Shown one piece after another: positions 31,964 to 39,925 of a stretch of 40,344 bases of DNA; the first letter of the stretch is position 1; each line of letters starts with the position of its first letter. Position numbers and translations under genes: made by a program. The stretch is from NCBI GenBank assembly GCA_045543655.1, contig JAZPXN010000017.1, forward strand, positions 1 to 40,344. Reading direction: 5' to 3'. Under the pieces are notes generated by a model that ran no database searches, was not told where the DNA came from, and was given only the letters and a program-made list of their open reading frames with translations. The DNA comes from RGIG995 sp045543655. Lineage in GTDB: Bacteria; Bacillota; Clostridia; Oscillospirales; UBA644.

Positions 31964-32578
31964 ATGCGAACGAACGTGAAGCTTTTGACCCTTTCTGCCG
32001 TGATTGCAGGGCTGTTGATCTGCATTTGCGTCGGGATCTATATTGCCTGGATGAACCGTGCTACCAAATATACCCTGACTCCGGAACAGTCGCAGGGCCT
32101 TTTTGCCAAGACTCCGGAGGAATTCGTCAAAAATCCCCGCCCCACGACGGAGGTCGGAAACGAATGGCTGGGATTGATCTTCTGCAAATCCGCCAAGGTG
32201 GATAAGGATGGAAATCTGGTCTTCGCTCTGACCGCTCAGCAGAAAAAATCATGGAAGACATCCAACGATATCCAGAAGCGGATCAACAATGCCCGAAGAG
32301 ATCCTGATATCACCTTTTCCGCCGATTTTACTGCTATGACCGTCCGGTGCTTCCGGGAGACCGCCGCCGAAAACGTGGAGATCTCCGCAAAAGCCATGGC
32401 CGCCTTCTTTGCATTCCAGTTGATTGATGGGGTATCTCCCGACGCTATTGCCGTAGAGATCACCTACGTCGATGCCGGTACCGGTGAAACGGTCTTCGTC
32501 AATACCTATACTCTGTCCGACACCTACATTCTCTCCGACCCCAATCTCTATTCCTCCAAAACGGATTTCGATCTATAA
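31964..32578 (+). CDS. membrane-anchored hypothetical protein, paralog B
   Basis: A 204-residue paralog of the preceding gene, with one N-terminal transmembrane segment (about 7-29) and the same conserved blocks ATKYTLTPEQ, KTPEEF, NPRPTTEVGNEWLG and FCKSAK. The last third is the most diverged, with 'DTYILSDPNLY' in place of 'DPHLTCDPALF'. AAAGGAG lies 8 bases before the ATG. A TATAAT at about 31925 with a poor -35 might add a weak promoter, but this is not convincing. A strong inverted repeat follows the stop. Function unknown; the duplication suggests a partner or dosage role. Confidence 0.8.
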   Translation: MRTNVKLLTLSAVIAGLLICICVGIYIAWMNRATKYTLTPEQSQGLFAKTPEEFVKNPRPTTEVGNEWLGLIFCKSAKVDKDGNLVFALTAQQKKSWKTSNDIQKRINNARRDPDITFSADFTAMTVRCFRETAAENVEISAKAMAAFFAFQLIDGVSPDAIAVEITYVDAGTGETVFVNTYTLSDTYILSDPNLYSSKTDFDL

Positions 32579-32597
32579 TTAAAGGTTGCAATGCAAG

Positions 32598-32622
32598 CCC
32601 CTCGGGAATCTTTCCCGAGGGG
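32598..32622 (+). terminator. hairpin after the paralog pair
   Basis: CCCCTCGGGAA (32598-32608) pairs perfectly with TTCCCGAGGGG (32612-32622) around a three-base loop. The tail ATGATTTGT is not a clean T-run, so strength is uncertain. Confidence 0.65.
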
Positions 32623-32636
32623 ATGATTTGTAAGAC

Positions 32637-32665
32637 TTGACAATTGAAAAGAAATATAGTACAAT
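32637..32665 (+). promoter_or_regulatory. sigma-A-type promoter of the surface-protein gene
   Basis: TTGACA, 17 bases, TACAAT; the start codon at 32700 follows 34 bases beyond the -10. Confidence 0.85.
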
Positions 32666-32699
32666 ATAATTGATGATGACGAAGAAAGGATGGATTTTG

Positions 32700-33962
32700 A
32701 TGAATAAACTGTTCTTTAGATTCTTTGCGATTTTGCTGTTGTTTTTTATGTTTGCATCCGTTCCTGTTTTCCTTTCGGCGACGGGAACTGCCACTGAAGG
32801 TCAGGTATTTGAGTGGAACGGGCAATCCGGTAGTTCCGACAGTCAAAGGGCCTGGAGTGTTTCAAAGGGCATCAGCCCGGACGGCCTGTGGCGCTATCAA
32901 TTGTACTCTTTGGAAAAGAAGATCTATCAGGATCTGGTTTTTGCTAATGGAGGTCAGTTTGCATGGACTTCTAATCCCGGATCGGATGACAACGGGTATG
33001 GATATGCCCGCGTTCGCTCTTACGGGGCAAATTTTCATCCCGGGAATGCCGCCGATATCGTGAAGCGATTCACCTGTCCTGCCGGCGGAACCATACGAAT
33101 TCTTACCACGGTTGCCCGGAATAACGCTACGGACGTAACCTCCAACGGAAACGGGACGTCCTTTGCCATATATCTGGGAGACGTTTTGATATACCCTCGT
33201 CCCGGGGAAGGTTCCTTTGTTGCGCTTGAATCTACTGCGGAACGAAAGATTGAGTTTGATCTTGCCGTGAAGGAAGGGGAGCAGATCTATTTCCGGATCG
33301 GTGCCATGGGAAATCAAGGCGGCGATGCGGTCAATATGTCGAACACGATTACCTATCTGGCTGCGGATAGCGAAAATTCGGGAACCCATAATTGGGAAAC
33401 CTGGACGGTTGTCGGAAATGCAAAATGTACCGACGGTGGAACCGAAGAGTCGACCTGTACGAGATGCGGAATGGTGACCCAAAGGGTTTTCGTCCCGCGG
33501 GATCATTCCTGGGGATATGGAGAGATCGTTTCGCCTCCCAGTTGCACTTCCGAAGGTTCCAGGGTTCGTTCTTGTCTGTTATGCAAAGCAACGGAGACGC
33601 AGACCGTGGAGAAGGCCGGGCACGATTGGGGAGAATGGAAATTGACCAAGACCCCGACCAGTTTTGAGGAGGGGAAAATGGTTCGCCAATGCGTCAATTG
33701 CACCGCTCAGGAGACGCAATCTGTGGAAAAATTGTCAGCCGGCTCGGAGAATCAAGGTTCCGACGACGCTGATTTAAACTCTTCTTCCGTTACCACTGAT
33801 GCGAACTCTTCTTCCGACGTTTCCGATACGAACCGCTCTTCCGGAAGCCTGCCGCTGGGGATTGTTGTTGCGGCTGTCTTTGTCTTAGGCTGTTGCTTTG
33901 CAGGGATTCTTTTCGTGATCGTCTTTCGGAAAAAGATTTTTATATCGCACAATAAGGAATAA
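32700..33962 (+). CDS. surface protein with 39-residue CxxC repeats
   Basis: A 420-residue exported, membrane-anchored protein of unknown function. A signal peptide (about 1-29) is followed by an N-terminal all-beta, lectin-like domain (about 36-222, with NFHPG, 'RFTCPAGGTIRI' and 'VKEGEQIYFRIG'). Three tandem repeats of exactly 39 residues follow (230-268, 269-307, 308-346), each opening H-x-W and carrying CxxC. Then come a Ser/Asp-rich linker (347-384) and a C-terminal transmembrane helix (about 385-409) with a short basic tail. Repeat 3 has lost the first conserved Cys (Ser instead). The ATG at 32700 with AAAGGA 9 bases upstream is preferred over two ATGs near 32670. It is AT-richer than its neighbours and monocistronic. 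The sugar-binding idea is inference. Confidence 0.83.
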   Translation: MNKLFFRFFAILLLFFMFASVPVFLSATGTATEGQVFEWNGQSGSSDSQRAWSVSKGISPDGLWRYQLYSLEKKIYQDLVFANGGQFAWTSNPGSDDNGYGYARVRSYGANFHPGNAADIVKRFTCPAGGTIRILTTVARNNATDVTSNGNGTSFAIYLGDVLIYPRPGEGSFVALESTAERKIEFDLAVKEGEQIYFRIGAMGNQGGDAVNMSNTITYLAADSENSGTHNWETWTVVGNAKCTDGGTEESTCTRCGMVTQRVFVPRDHSWGYGEIVSPPSCTSEGSRVRSCLLCKATETQTVEKAGHDWGEWKLTKTPTSFEEGKMVRQCVNCTAQETQSVEKLSAGSENQGSDDADLNSSSVTTDANSSSDVSDTNRSSGSLPLGIVVAAVFVLGCCFAGILFVIVFRKKIFISHNKE

Positions 33963-33971
33963 GCAAAAGCA

Positions 33972-33997
33972 GGGCATCTTCCGTTCGGAAGATGCCC
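33972..33997. terminator. bidirectional terminator between the surface-protein gene and thrS
   Basis: GGGCATCTTCCG (33972-33983) pairs perfectly with CGGAAGATGCCC (33986-33997). Both flanks are A/T-rich, and it serves convergent genes. Confidence 0.75.
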
Positions 33998-34017
33998 GTT
34001 ATTTATGCTTTGCAATT

Positions 34018-35820
34018 TTATTTCTTGAGCTTGTTTCCGACCACGTCGGCGAGGATGGTCTTGAATTCGTCAAGGGTGATGGCACCCAGGTCTTCGCCGG
34101 AGCGGTGACGGACGGAAACGGTATTGTTTTCCAGATCCTTGTCGCCGAGGATGATCATATAGGGAACCTTTTCCACCTGCGCGGAGCGGATCTTATATTT
34201 CAGGGTGTTCTGGCTGTCGTCCACCGAGACCCGGTAGCCGTTCTTCTGCAGCTCGGCGCAGATGCCGGCGGCGTAATCGTTGGCACGGTCGGTGATGGTC
34301 AGAATACGAACCTGCTCGGGGGACATCCAGGTGGGCAGAGCGCCGGCGTACTTCTCGATCAACAGCGCCAGGGTGCGCTCGTAGCAGCCCATGGAGGTGC
34401 GGTGGATGATGTAGGGCAGCTTCTTCTGTCCGTCGGAATCGGTGTATTCCATGCCGAATTTCTGGGCGAGAAGCATATCGATCTGAATGGTGATCAGCGT
34501 ATCTTCCTTGCCGAAGACGTTCTTGATCTGGATATCCAGGTTGGGGCCATAGAAGGCGGCTTCGTCGATGCCGATCTCATAATCGATAACGATATTGTCC
34601 AGAATCTGCTTCATGGTCGCCTGTGCCATTTCCCATTGCTCGGCAGTGCCTTCGTATTTGATGCCGGCCTTGGCGGGATCCCACTGAGAGAAGCGGAAGG
34701 TACAGTCTTCCTTCAGCCCCAGGGTTTCCAGACAATAGTTGGCCAGATCCAGACAGCCGCGGAATTCCTCTTCCAGCTGATCGGGACGAAGCACCAGATG
34801 GCCTTCGGAAATGGTAAACTGGCGCACCCGGATCAGACCGTGCATTTCGCCGGAATCCTCGTTGCGGAACAGGGTAGAGGTCTCGCCCAGCCGCATAGGC
34901 AGATCCCGGTAGGACCGGGCCCGGCTCAGATAAACCTGATACTGGAAGGGGCAGGTCATGGGACGGAGGGCAAAGCATTCCTTCTCCTCGTCGTAGGGAT
35001 CGCCCAGAATGAACATCCCGTCCAGATAATGATCCCAGTGGCCGGAAATGCGGTAAAGATCCCGCTTGGCCATCAGAGGAGTTTTGGTCAGAAGATAGCC
35101 CCGCTTCTGTTCTTCGTCTTCAATCCAGCGCTGGAGCAGCTGAATCACCCGGGCGCCCTTGGGCAGAAGGATGGGAAGTCCCTGGCCGATTTCGTCCACG
35201 GTGGTGAAATATTCCAGTTCCCGTCCCAGCTTGTTGTGATCCCGCTTTTCAGCCTCTTCTATCTGCTTGACGTATTCGTCCAGCTCGGTCTGGTTGGGGA
35301 AGGCGATGCCGTTGATACGGGTCAGCATCTTGTTGGCCTTGTCGCCCTTCCAATAAGCACCGGACTGCTGGGTCAGCTTGAAGGCCTTTACGCCCTTGGT
35401 ATAGGTCAGGTGAGGCCCTACGCACATATCGATATAATCACCCTGCTGATAGAAGGTGATGGTGGCGTCCTCGGGCAGATCTCCAATATGCTCTTCTTTA
35501 TATTTTTCGCCCCGCTCCTGCATCAGCTTCACGGCCTCCTCCCGGGAAAGGGCAAAGGTCTTGATGGGGAGATTTTCTTTGGTGATCTTTTTCATCTCCG
35601 CTTCAATGCGGGGGAGGTCTTCGTCGGTCAGCTTCACGTCGCCCAGGTCTACGTCATAGTAGAACCCGCGCTCGGTGGCGGGGCCGTAGGCAAAGTCCGC
35701 GTGGGGCCAAAGCCGCTGAATGGCCTGGGCCATAATATGGGCGGCGGTGTGACGGATAACGTGGAGCTGTTCCTCTTCGGGACATTCGGCAACGTGTCCG
35801 TCGTTGTACAGAATTTTCAT
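34018..35820 (-). CDS. thrS: threonyl-tRNA synthetase, TGS-less divergent form
   Basis: Class II synthetase of 600 residues that charges tRNA-Thr. The usual N-terminal TGS domain is missing: the protein enters the editing domain within about 20 residues. Editing-site residues are present (H24-xxx-H28 in RHTAAH; C133 and H137 in CVGPH). Zinc ligands by alignment with E. coli are C290 (MTCPFQ), H341 (SEGH) and H473 (IIHRTS). The core differs from the usual type: MNCPGH reads MTCPFQ, and the FTQDDAH segment reads FTISEGH, which places Ile and Glu at the threonine-contact positions. Motif 2 FRNE and the C-terminal anticodon domain are present. Expression is under the T-box at 35857-36109. It is the only thrS in the window. 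Confidence 0.93.
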   Translation of the reverse strand: MKILYNDGHVAECPEEEQLHVIRHTAAHIMAQAIQRLWPHADFAYGPATERGFYYDVDLGDVKLTDEDLPRIEAEMKKITKENLPIKTFALSREEAVKLMQERGEKYKEEHIGDLPEDATITFYQQGDYIDMCVGPHLTYTKGVKAFKLTQQSGAYWKGDKANKMLTRINGIAFPNQTELDEYVKQIEEAEKRDHNKLGRELEYFTTVDEIGQGLPILLPKGARVIQLLQRWIEDEEQKRGYLLTKTPLMAKRDLYRISGHWDHYLDGMFILGDPYDEEKECFALRPMTCPFQYQVYLSRARSYRDLPMRLGETSTLFRNEDSGEMHGLIRVRQFTISEGHLVLRPDQLEEEFRGCLDLANYCLETLGLKEDCTFRFSQWDPAKAGIKYEGTAEQWEMAQATMKQILDNIVIDYEIGIDEAAFYGPNLDIQIKNVFGKEDTLITIQIDMLLAQKFGMEYTDSDGQKKLPYIIHRTSMGCYERTLALLIEKYAGALPTWMSPEQVRILTITDRANDYAAGICAELQKNGYRVSVDDSQNTLKYKIRSAQVEKVPYMIILGDKDLENNTVSVRHRSGEDLGAITLDEFKTILADVVGNKLKK

Positions 35821-35856
35821 ATTCAGATCCTTCCTTTCGGTTACTTTCCAATTTAA

Positions 35857-36109
35857 AATAAAAACACCCTCAAAGCATTGTCTGCTTTAAGGGTGCAAAA
35901 ATTTACACGGTTCCACCTTAAATTTCACTTCTCATCCCGTTGACGCCGGGGTTACGTCAGCGCTTACTTCTTTCGGTTGGGCACTGCGGCTCCGGAGTGG
36001 TCTTCACGCAGACCCTTACATAAAGAACTCACAGCAAACGTTCTTCTCTCTGAATGCTCGGGTAAGGCTACTCTCTCCATCGTTGCCTTTGGCGGTTATT
36101 CGGTTACTG
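35857..36109 (-). promoter_or_regulatory. T-box riboswitch of thrS
   Basis: The leader, read on the minus strand, has a T-box sequence AAGGTGGAACCGTG (35906-35919) that pairs with the uncharged tRNA end. A terminator stem follows (GCACCCTTAAAGCA with TGCTTTGAGGGTG, about 35865-35896) with a U-run at 35857-35864. Upstream, a Stem I region contains a GGAGAGAG element. The likely specifier is ACC (35999-36001, a threonine codon) in GTGAAGACCACTCC. Uncharged tRNA-Thr would stabilise the antiterminator and raise thrS expression. Specifier placement is by eye and less certain than the T-box itself. Confidence 0.93.
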
Positions 36110-36115
36110 TCTTAT

Positions 36116-36144
36116 ATAATAGCACAAATTTTGCATTTTGTCAA
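36116..36144 (-). promoter_or_regulatory. sigma-A-type promoter of thrS
   Basis: Minus strand: TTGACA, 17 bases, TATTAT. The -35 begins only 5 bases past the stop of the FAD oxidoreductase gene, with no terminator between them. Confidence 0.9.
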
Positions 36145-36149
36145 GTCTT

Positions 36150-37328
36150 TTACAGATCTTTTTCGTGCAAAACAACGCCGTCTTTCCTCAATTCCGCCTG
36201 CAAAGCCCCCACGTCCAGGGTGGTGAAATCGTTGCACGTGGCGGCGGCGGTGCCTGCGGCCTGTCCGGTGACGGCACAGCAGGGGATGACCCGGGACACG
36301 TTCCACATGGGATCGGTCACCGAAATGATCCGTCCGGCGGTGATGAGATTTTTCATTTTTGCGCTGTACAGCGTCCGGAAGGGAACCTCGTAGACCGGCC
36401 CCCGCTTGGTCCAGTCTCCGATCAGCCCCACGGAATCTTCAAAATATTTGTGCTCTTCCTTGATATCCAGGGTATATTCCCCGACGATGCGGCGCGTCAT
36501 CCGCAGCTGAGGAATGGTGGTCATCGTGACGGGGATACGGTCGTCTCCCTCTGCCCGCTTTTTGCGGATATCGTTCAGCGTATGCCGGTGAGAAAGGCAG
36601 GTCATTTCGGAAATCTCGTCCCGGTCAAGGCCGGTAAACCGCCGTTTCGTCAACTGACCCTTCTTCGGATCTGCCACCTCACCGTCGTCGAGAATGTCGG
36701 CGGCACCCAGCAGATTCAGCCGGTAATCGGCGCCGTTCAGGGAATAGTACCATCCCGCAAGGACGTTCCCCGGGCCGAAGGTCGCGGTAGGGGCTTTGGA
36801 AAACCAGGCAATATCGCAATCCCCCGTAGCGTCCACCACCGATTTGCATCCGATGGCCTGCCGTCCCGATTTGGATTCGGTCACGACGGCGGTGATTTTA
36901 TCGCCTTCGGTGACGGTGTCCACGGCGTAGGTGCCGTATAAGATCTCCACCCTCTCCTTGAGAAGCAATTCTTCCGCAAGAAGGGCAAATAACTGCGGAT
37001 TATACTGCACCAAAAACCGGGGGTCCTTCTCGGTGCGTTCGGCGGGATCGTCGCTTTCCAACCAGTTTTTCGGATACCGGGCCTCCCATCCCATGGAAAT
37101 GGAAAGGCGGAGCAATTCCTCTGCAATGCCGAAGCTGACCTGCCGCCCCTTGCCGTCGCAAAGGGGCAGATAAATAGTCACGATGCCGGCGGTGCCAAGC
37201 CCCCCCAGAATAAACTGTCGCTCCAGAAGCACGGTTTTCGCCCCTTTTCGGGCCGCCGCCAGGGCTGCGGAGATCCCCGCAAAGCCGCCGCCGCAAACCA
37301 ATACGTCGCAGGATTTTATCGGATTCAT
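36150..37328 (-). CDS. FAD-dependent oxidoreductase
   Basis: A 392-residue flavoprotein of the 'FAD-dependent oxidoreductase' group with a Rossmann dinucleotide motif at the N-terminus, VLVCGGGFAGISAA, and the acidic ribose-binding Glu in VLLERQF. 'VVDATGDCDIAWF' and, near the C-terminus, 'LITAGRIISVTDPMWNVSRVIPCC' (key residues AGR, D, RVIP) are the typical FAD-contact segments. The start at 37328 is set by AGGAGG 6 bases upstream; an in-frame ATG at 37343 lies before that site. It is the last of three tightly spaced minus-strand genes, 11 bases after the PHP hydrolase. The substrate is unknown; context suggests a small-molecule catabolic pathway. Confidence 0.87.
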   Translation of the reverse strand: MNPIKSCDVLVCGGGFAGISAALAAARKGAKTVLLERQFILGGLGTAGIVTIYLPLCDGKGRQVSFGIAEELLRLSISMGWEARYPKNWLESDDPAERTEKDPRFLVQYNPQLFALLAEELLLKERVEILYGTYAVDTVTEGDKITAVVTESKSGRQAIGCKSVVDATGDCDIAWFSKAPTATFGPGNVLAGWYYSLNGADYRLNLLGAADILDDGEVADPKKGQLTKRRFTGLDRDEISEMTCLSHRHTLNDIRKKRAEGDDRIPVTMTTIPQLRMTRRIVGEYTLDIKEEHKYFEDSVGLIGDWTKRGPVYEVPFRTLYSAKMKNLITAGRIISVTDPMWNVSRVIPCCAVTGQAAGTAAATCNDFTTLDVGALQAELRKDGVVLHEKDL

Positions 37329-37339
37329 AATCGTCCTCC

Positions 37340-38218
37340 TCAATCGTTAATAAAAAGCACGTTGCTCCAGGCCTCGTTGCCCGCTTCGTCTTTTACCTCC
37401 GCCCGCACCCATCTGTCGCAGGCGTGCAGGGAATATTCCAGCCGGGTCAGTCCTTCGCCCTTCCGCACCCGATTCGGCGCCCAGGAAGCGTTACTGAAGA
37501 CGGCGATCTTTACGCAGGGAGAGCAATCCACGACGATCTTATTCTCTTCCCTCCGCAGATGGATCTCCGGCCCCTGGGTGGCGTAAAATCTGCCCTCCCG
37601 CACCGCCTGCAGAATATGCTCGGAGGCGTCGCTTTCCGCATCAACCATAATATACGATCTGCAATCGTCAATGCCGTGATAATAATGGGTATCGTCGGTG
37701 GCGATCTGGGGATAAGCAACCCCCTCGTTGGCCAGAAGATCGGTGAAATACCCGGAATAGGGGCGACTGCTCTGCCCCTCGTCGGAAACGGTGTTATAGA
37801 TCTCCATGGCCTCAAATCCCTTCAGCGCCAAAGCGTGGGCGGGGGTGTTCAGGGACCAGGCCGGGTGCGCCAGGATCGCCAGACCGCCCGCGGCGCGGAT
37901 CCCGTCGATGACGTCCTGCCGGGTGGCGGTTTTGCGGTCCAATTCCGGATCGTATTTCATGCCCACCCCAACGATGTGCATCACGTCCACCGCCGTGTCC
38001 GAGGCTCCCGTATTGTATTCACAGCCGGAAATGACCTTCAGTCCCGCCATTTCTTCTTCGCCGTGATAAAACCAATGGTCGGTGTGGGCGATGACGTCGA
38101 AGCCCGCTTCTTTGTAGATTTTTGCCGATTCCTCGGGGGAGACCTTGCCGTCGGAGTTTGTGGTATGGATGTGAAGACCCACCTTATAGCGTTTTACGCC
38201 GAACATATCGTGATGCAT
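37340..38218 (-). CDS. PHP-domain metal-dependent hydrolase
   Basis: A 292-residue protein of the PHP / CehA-like family, usually a phosphoesterase or metal hydrolase. Metal-binding motifs are LHIHTTNSDG (His 16 and 18), AHTDH, LAILAHPAW and ATDDTHYY. The C-terminal part (about 215-292) is an extra beta-rich domain with 'VRAEVKDEAGNEAWSNVLFI', as seen in CehA/McbA-type members. AGAAGG lies 8 bases before the ATG. It sits between the amidohydrolase (18 bases upstream) and the FAD oxidoreductase (11 bases downstream). The exact ester or lactone substrate is unknown. Confidence 0.87.
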   Translation of the reverse strand: MHHDMFGVKRYKVGLHIHTTNSDGKVSPEESAKIYKEAGFDVIAHTDHWFYHGEEEMAGLKVISGCEYNTGASDTAVDVMHIVGVGMKYDPELDRKTATRQDVIDGIRAAGGLAILAHPAWSLNTPAHALALKGFEAMEIYNTVSDEGQSSRPYSGYFTDLLANEGVAYPQIATDDTHYYHGIDDCRSYIMVDAESDASEHILQAVREGRFYATQGPEIHLRREENKIVVDCSPCVKIAVFSNASWAPNRVRKGEGLTRLEYSLHACDRWVRAEVKDEAGNEAWSNVLFIND

Positions 38219-38236
38219 TGCAAATACCTTCTTGCC

Positions 38237-39085
38237 TTATTTTTCACCGATGCCCAAAAAACGCATTAGATTATCCTGATAGATCTTCTGCCGGGATTCG
38301 TCGCCGACCTGCAGATCGTCCAGCGCCGCACCGTCCAGATCCAGCCATTTTTTCGCATAGGCGGGATTGTAGTGGTCGGCGGAGCAGTCGGTTCCGAACA
38401 TCAGATGATCGTCGAATTTCCAGCTCGTCATGCCGTAAACCTTCGTCATCAGTTCCTTGCGGTAGGGCTCCTGGGGACCGGCGGTCAGATCCAGGAACAT
38501 TTCGGGCGCCTCTTCCTTCGGCAGGACGGGGGCGAATTTGAATTCCCCGTACAGCGCAAAGCATTCGTCGGTCCAGGGCCAGCCGCAATGCCCCATGGAG
38601 AATTTCAGATTCTTCACCGTCAGCAGGGCTTCCCAGTTCAGAGGACGGTTGTATTTGGAGGCCACCTGGTTGTCAAACAGAATTCCGGAATGGAACAGCA
38701 CGGGCTTGTTCAATTCTGCGCTCTTCCGCAAAAGGGTCATGCACTTTTCTTCGTATACGTAAAAATTATTGCAGATCATTTTGAAGCCCATAACCCCCAT
38801 CCCGGCGGCCTTTTCCATCTTCTCCAGAATATTCTCTTCGTCGGGATGGATCCACAGAATGGGGAAGAGACGGTCGGTATGCCCCTCCACCCAGCGGAAC
38901 AGCTCCTCCAGCCGGGGTTCAAAATCGGCGCCCAGCGTGGGATGCTCTTCCTTGGGAGGATTGGAGAAAACGCATCCGCCGTAAACGCCTGCCTCTGCCA
39001 TTTTGGCCAGCAGTACCTCCGGGTCGGGCTTTTCCATGTATTTCGTCCGGGAGTAAATATGAATATGCATGTCGTAGATCTTCAT
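38237..39085 (-). CDS. amidohydrolase-family protein (amidohydrolase 2 type)
   Basis: A 282-residue TIM-barrel metal-dependent hydrolase or decarboxylase. It has D5-M-H7-I-H9 at the first strand, 'GFKMICNNFYVYEE', VLFHSGI with a His, GHCGW, and the C-terminal FGTDCS with the conserved Asp. The start at 39085 has GGAG 8 bases upstream and fits the promoter at 39114-39142; the open frame continues upstream to 39535 across that promoter, which is rejected. It is the first gene of the three-gene operon with the PHP hydrolase and the FAD oxidoreductase. Reaction unknown. Confidence 0.88.
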   Translation of the reverse strand: MKIYDMHIHIYSRTKYMEKPDPEVLLAKMAEAGVYGGCVFSNPPKEEHPTLGADFEPRLEELFRWVEGHTDRLFPILWIHPDEENILEKMEKAAGMGVMGFKMICNNFYVYEEKCMTLLRKSAELNKPVLFHSGILFDNQVASKYNRPLNWEALLTVKNLKFSMGHCGWPWTDECFALYGEFKFAPVLPKEEAPEMFLDLTAGPQEPYRKELMTKVYGMTSWKFDDHLMFGTDCSADHYNPAYAKKWLDLDGAALDDLQVGDESRQKIYQDNLMRFLGIGEK

Positions 39086-39113
39086 AGCGGTACTCCATTT
39101 CTTTGCTATCCAT

Positions 39114-39142
39114 ATTATAAACGATTTTACTTTATAAGTCAA
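39114..39142 (-). promoter_or_regulatory. sigma-A-type promoter of the amidohydrolase operon
   Basis: Minus strand: TTGACT, 17 bases, TATAAT; the -10 ends 28 bases before the ATG at 39085. Confidence 0.9.
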
Positions 39143-39184
39143 TAAGAAAAACGATATTTCTTTCGTTTTTCGGAAGAAATTCGC

Positions 39185-39220
39185 AAAAAAATTTCCCCTC
39201 CGCCGTCGTCGGGGAGGGGA
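39185..39220 (-). terminator. intrinsic terminator after the small helical protein gene
   Basis: Minus strand: a GC-rich stem with CCCCTCC/GGAGGGG arms is followed by AAATTTTTTT at 39185-39194. It lies 5 bases past the stop at 39226. Confidence 0.85.
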
Positions 39221-39225
39221 GAGGG

Positions 39226-39660
39226 TTACAGATACTGCCGGATATCCACCGCAAGCTTTTCTTCCAGATTGATCAGCCGTTTTGCAATATCCTTCGCCGT
39301 TTCGTCGGCGGCCTCGTATTCGTTCAGATAGCGGTTCAGGGATTTCACGCCCATGTTGCATCCGTCGGTCATCAGATCCGCCACCGTTTCGTCGGAATCG
39401 TCCATGGAAAGCTTGACGTTGGTCTTCATCCACGACATTCCCTTCGCAATGGGGTTCGGGTCTTTGCCGTCGTCGTGAAAGCGCTCCAGCGCCGCTTGAA
39501 CCTCGTCGTTGAGTTTGATATGCTCGTTGCGGCAATCGGTCAGATATTTTCTCAGCCGCTCACTGCGCACCGACCCCAGTACGTCGTCGATGGAGGCCAC
39601 CCCCATCTTCACGCCCGCATCGCATTCCCGCAATAATTTTATGGTATCCTGTTCGATCAT
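39226..39660 (-). CDS. conserved helical protein, ferritin-like/DUF2383-like
   Basis: A 144-residue, nearly all-alpha protein starting MIEQDTIKLLRECDAGVKMG. Helix content, 'IDDVLGSVRSERLRKYL', 'NEHIKLNDEVQAALERF' and 'NPIAKGMSWMKTNVKL' recall a small conserved Clostridial family with a four-helix-bundle, DUF2383/ferritin-like plan. A clear di-iron ligand set is not obvious, so metal binding is uncertain. AAAGGATG precedes the ATG. It is probably monocistronic, with its own terminator; no sharp promoter was found in the short upstream region. Function unknown. Confidence 0.75.
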   Translation of the reverse strand: MIEQDTIKLLRECDAGVKMGVASIDDVLGSVRSERLRKYLTDCRNEHIKLNDEVQAALERFHDDGKDPNPIAKGMSWMKTNVKLSMDDSDETVADLMTDGCNMGVKSLNRYLNEYEAADETAKDIAKRLINLEEKLAVDIRQYL

Positions 39661-39898
39661 ACTTCCGCATCCTTTCGCGTTTTTTTCAATAACAGTATTC
39701 CCCCGTTTCTTCGAAAAAATGCATGAAAAAGCGGAACGCGCCGAACCCGTTCAAGTCCCCGACTTATATAATTCAGGTACAAATAAAAACGGAATGGACA
39801 ATGGACGTTACTCTAAAGGACAGTTTTGATTGTATGTTACTTGCCGACAGGAAAGAAACTCAAATTTTCTATCGTTCCCAACAAAATTGAAAACACAG
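39661..39898. other. intergenic region, shift to AT-rich sequence
   Basis: About 240 bases between divergent genes. The left part has the base composition of the core genes; from about 39765 on the sequence turns AT-rich. A 29-codon frame (39801-39890) has no ribosome site and is not called. I see nothing else here. Confidence 0.4.
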
Positions 39899-39925
39899 AA
39901 ACCGCAGATTGACTTTCTGCGGTTT
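39899..39925 (+). terminator. terminator hairpin that contains the next promoter's -35
   Basis: AAACCGCAG (39899-39907) pairs with CTGCGGTTT (39917-39925), followed by TTG. The 9-base loop ATTGACTTT contains TTGACT, the -35 of the promoter at 39909-39937. Confidence 0.75.

Noticed and set aside
39086..39535. N-terminal extension of the amidohydrolase
   Set aside because: The extension crosses the operon promoter, a terminator and the opposite frame of another same-strand gene; a good ribosome site marks the start at 39085.
39744..39762. tRNA 3' fragment or attachment site (GTTCAAGTCCCC resembles a T-loop)
   Set aside because: The flanking bases do not form a T-stem, and there is no acceptor or CCA; no matching second copy was seen in the window.
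39801..39890. 29-codon open frame between the helical-protein gene and the right-edge gene
   Set aside because: No ribosome site and no independent support; it could be a gene remnant but nothing identifies it.
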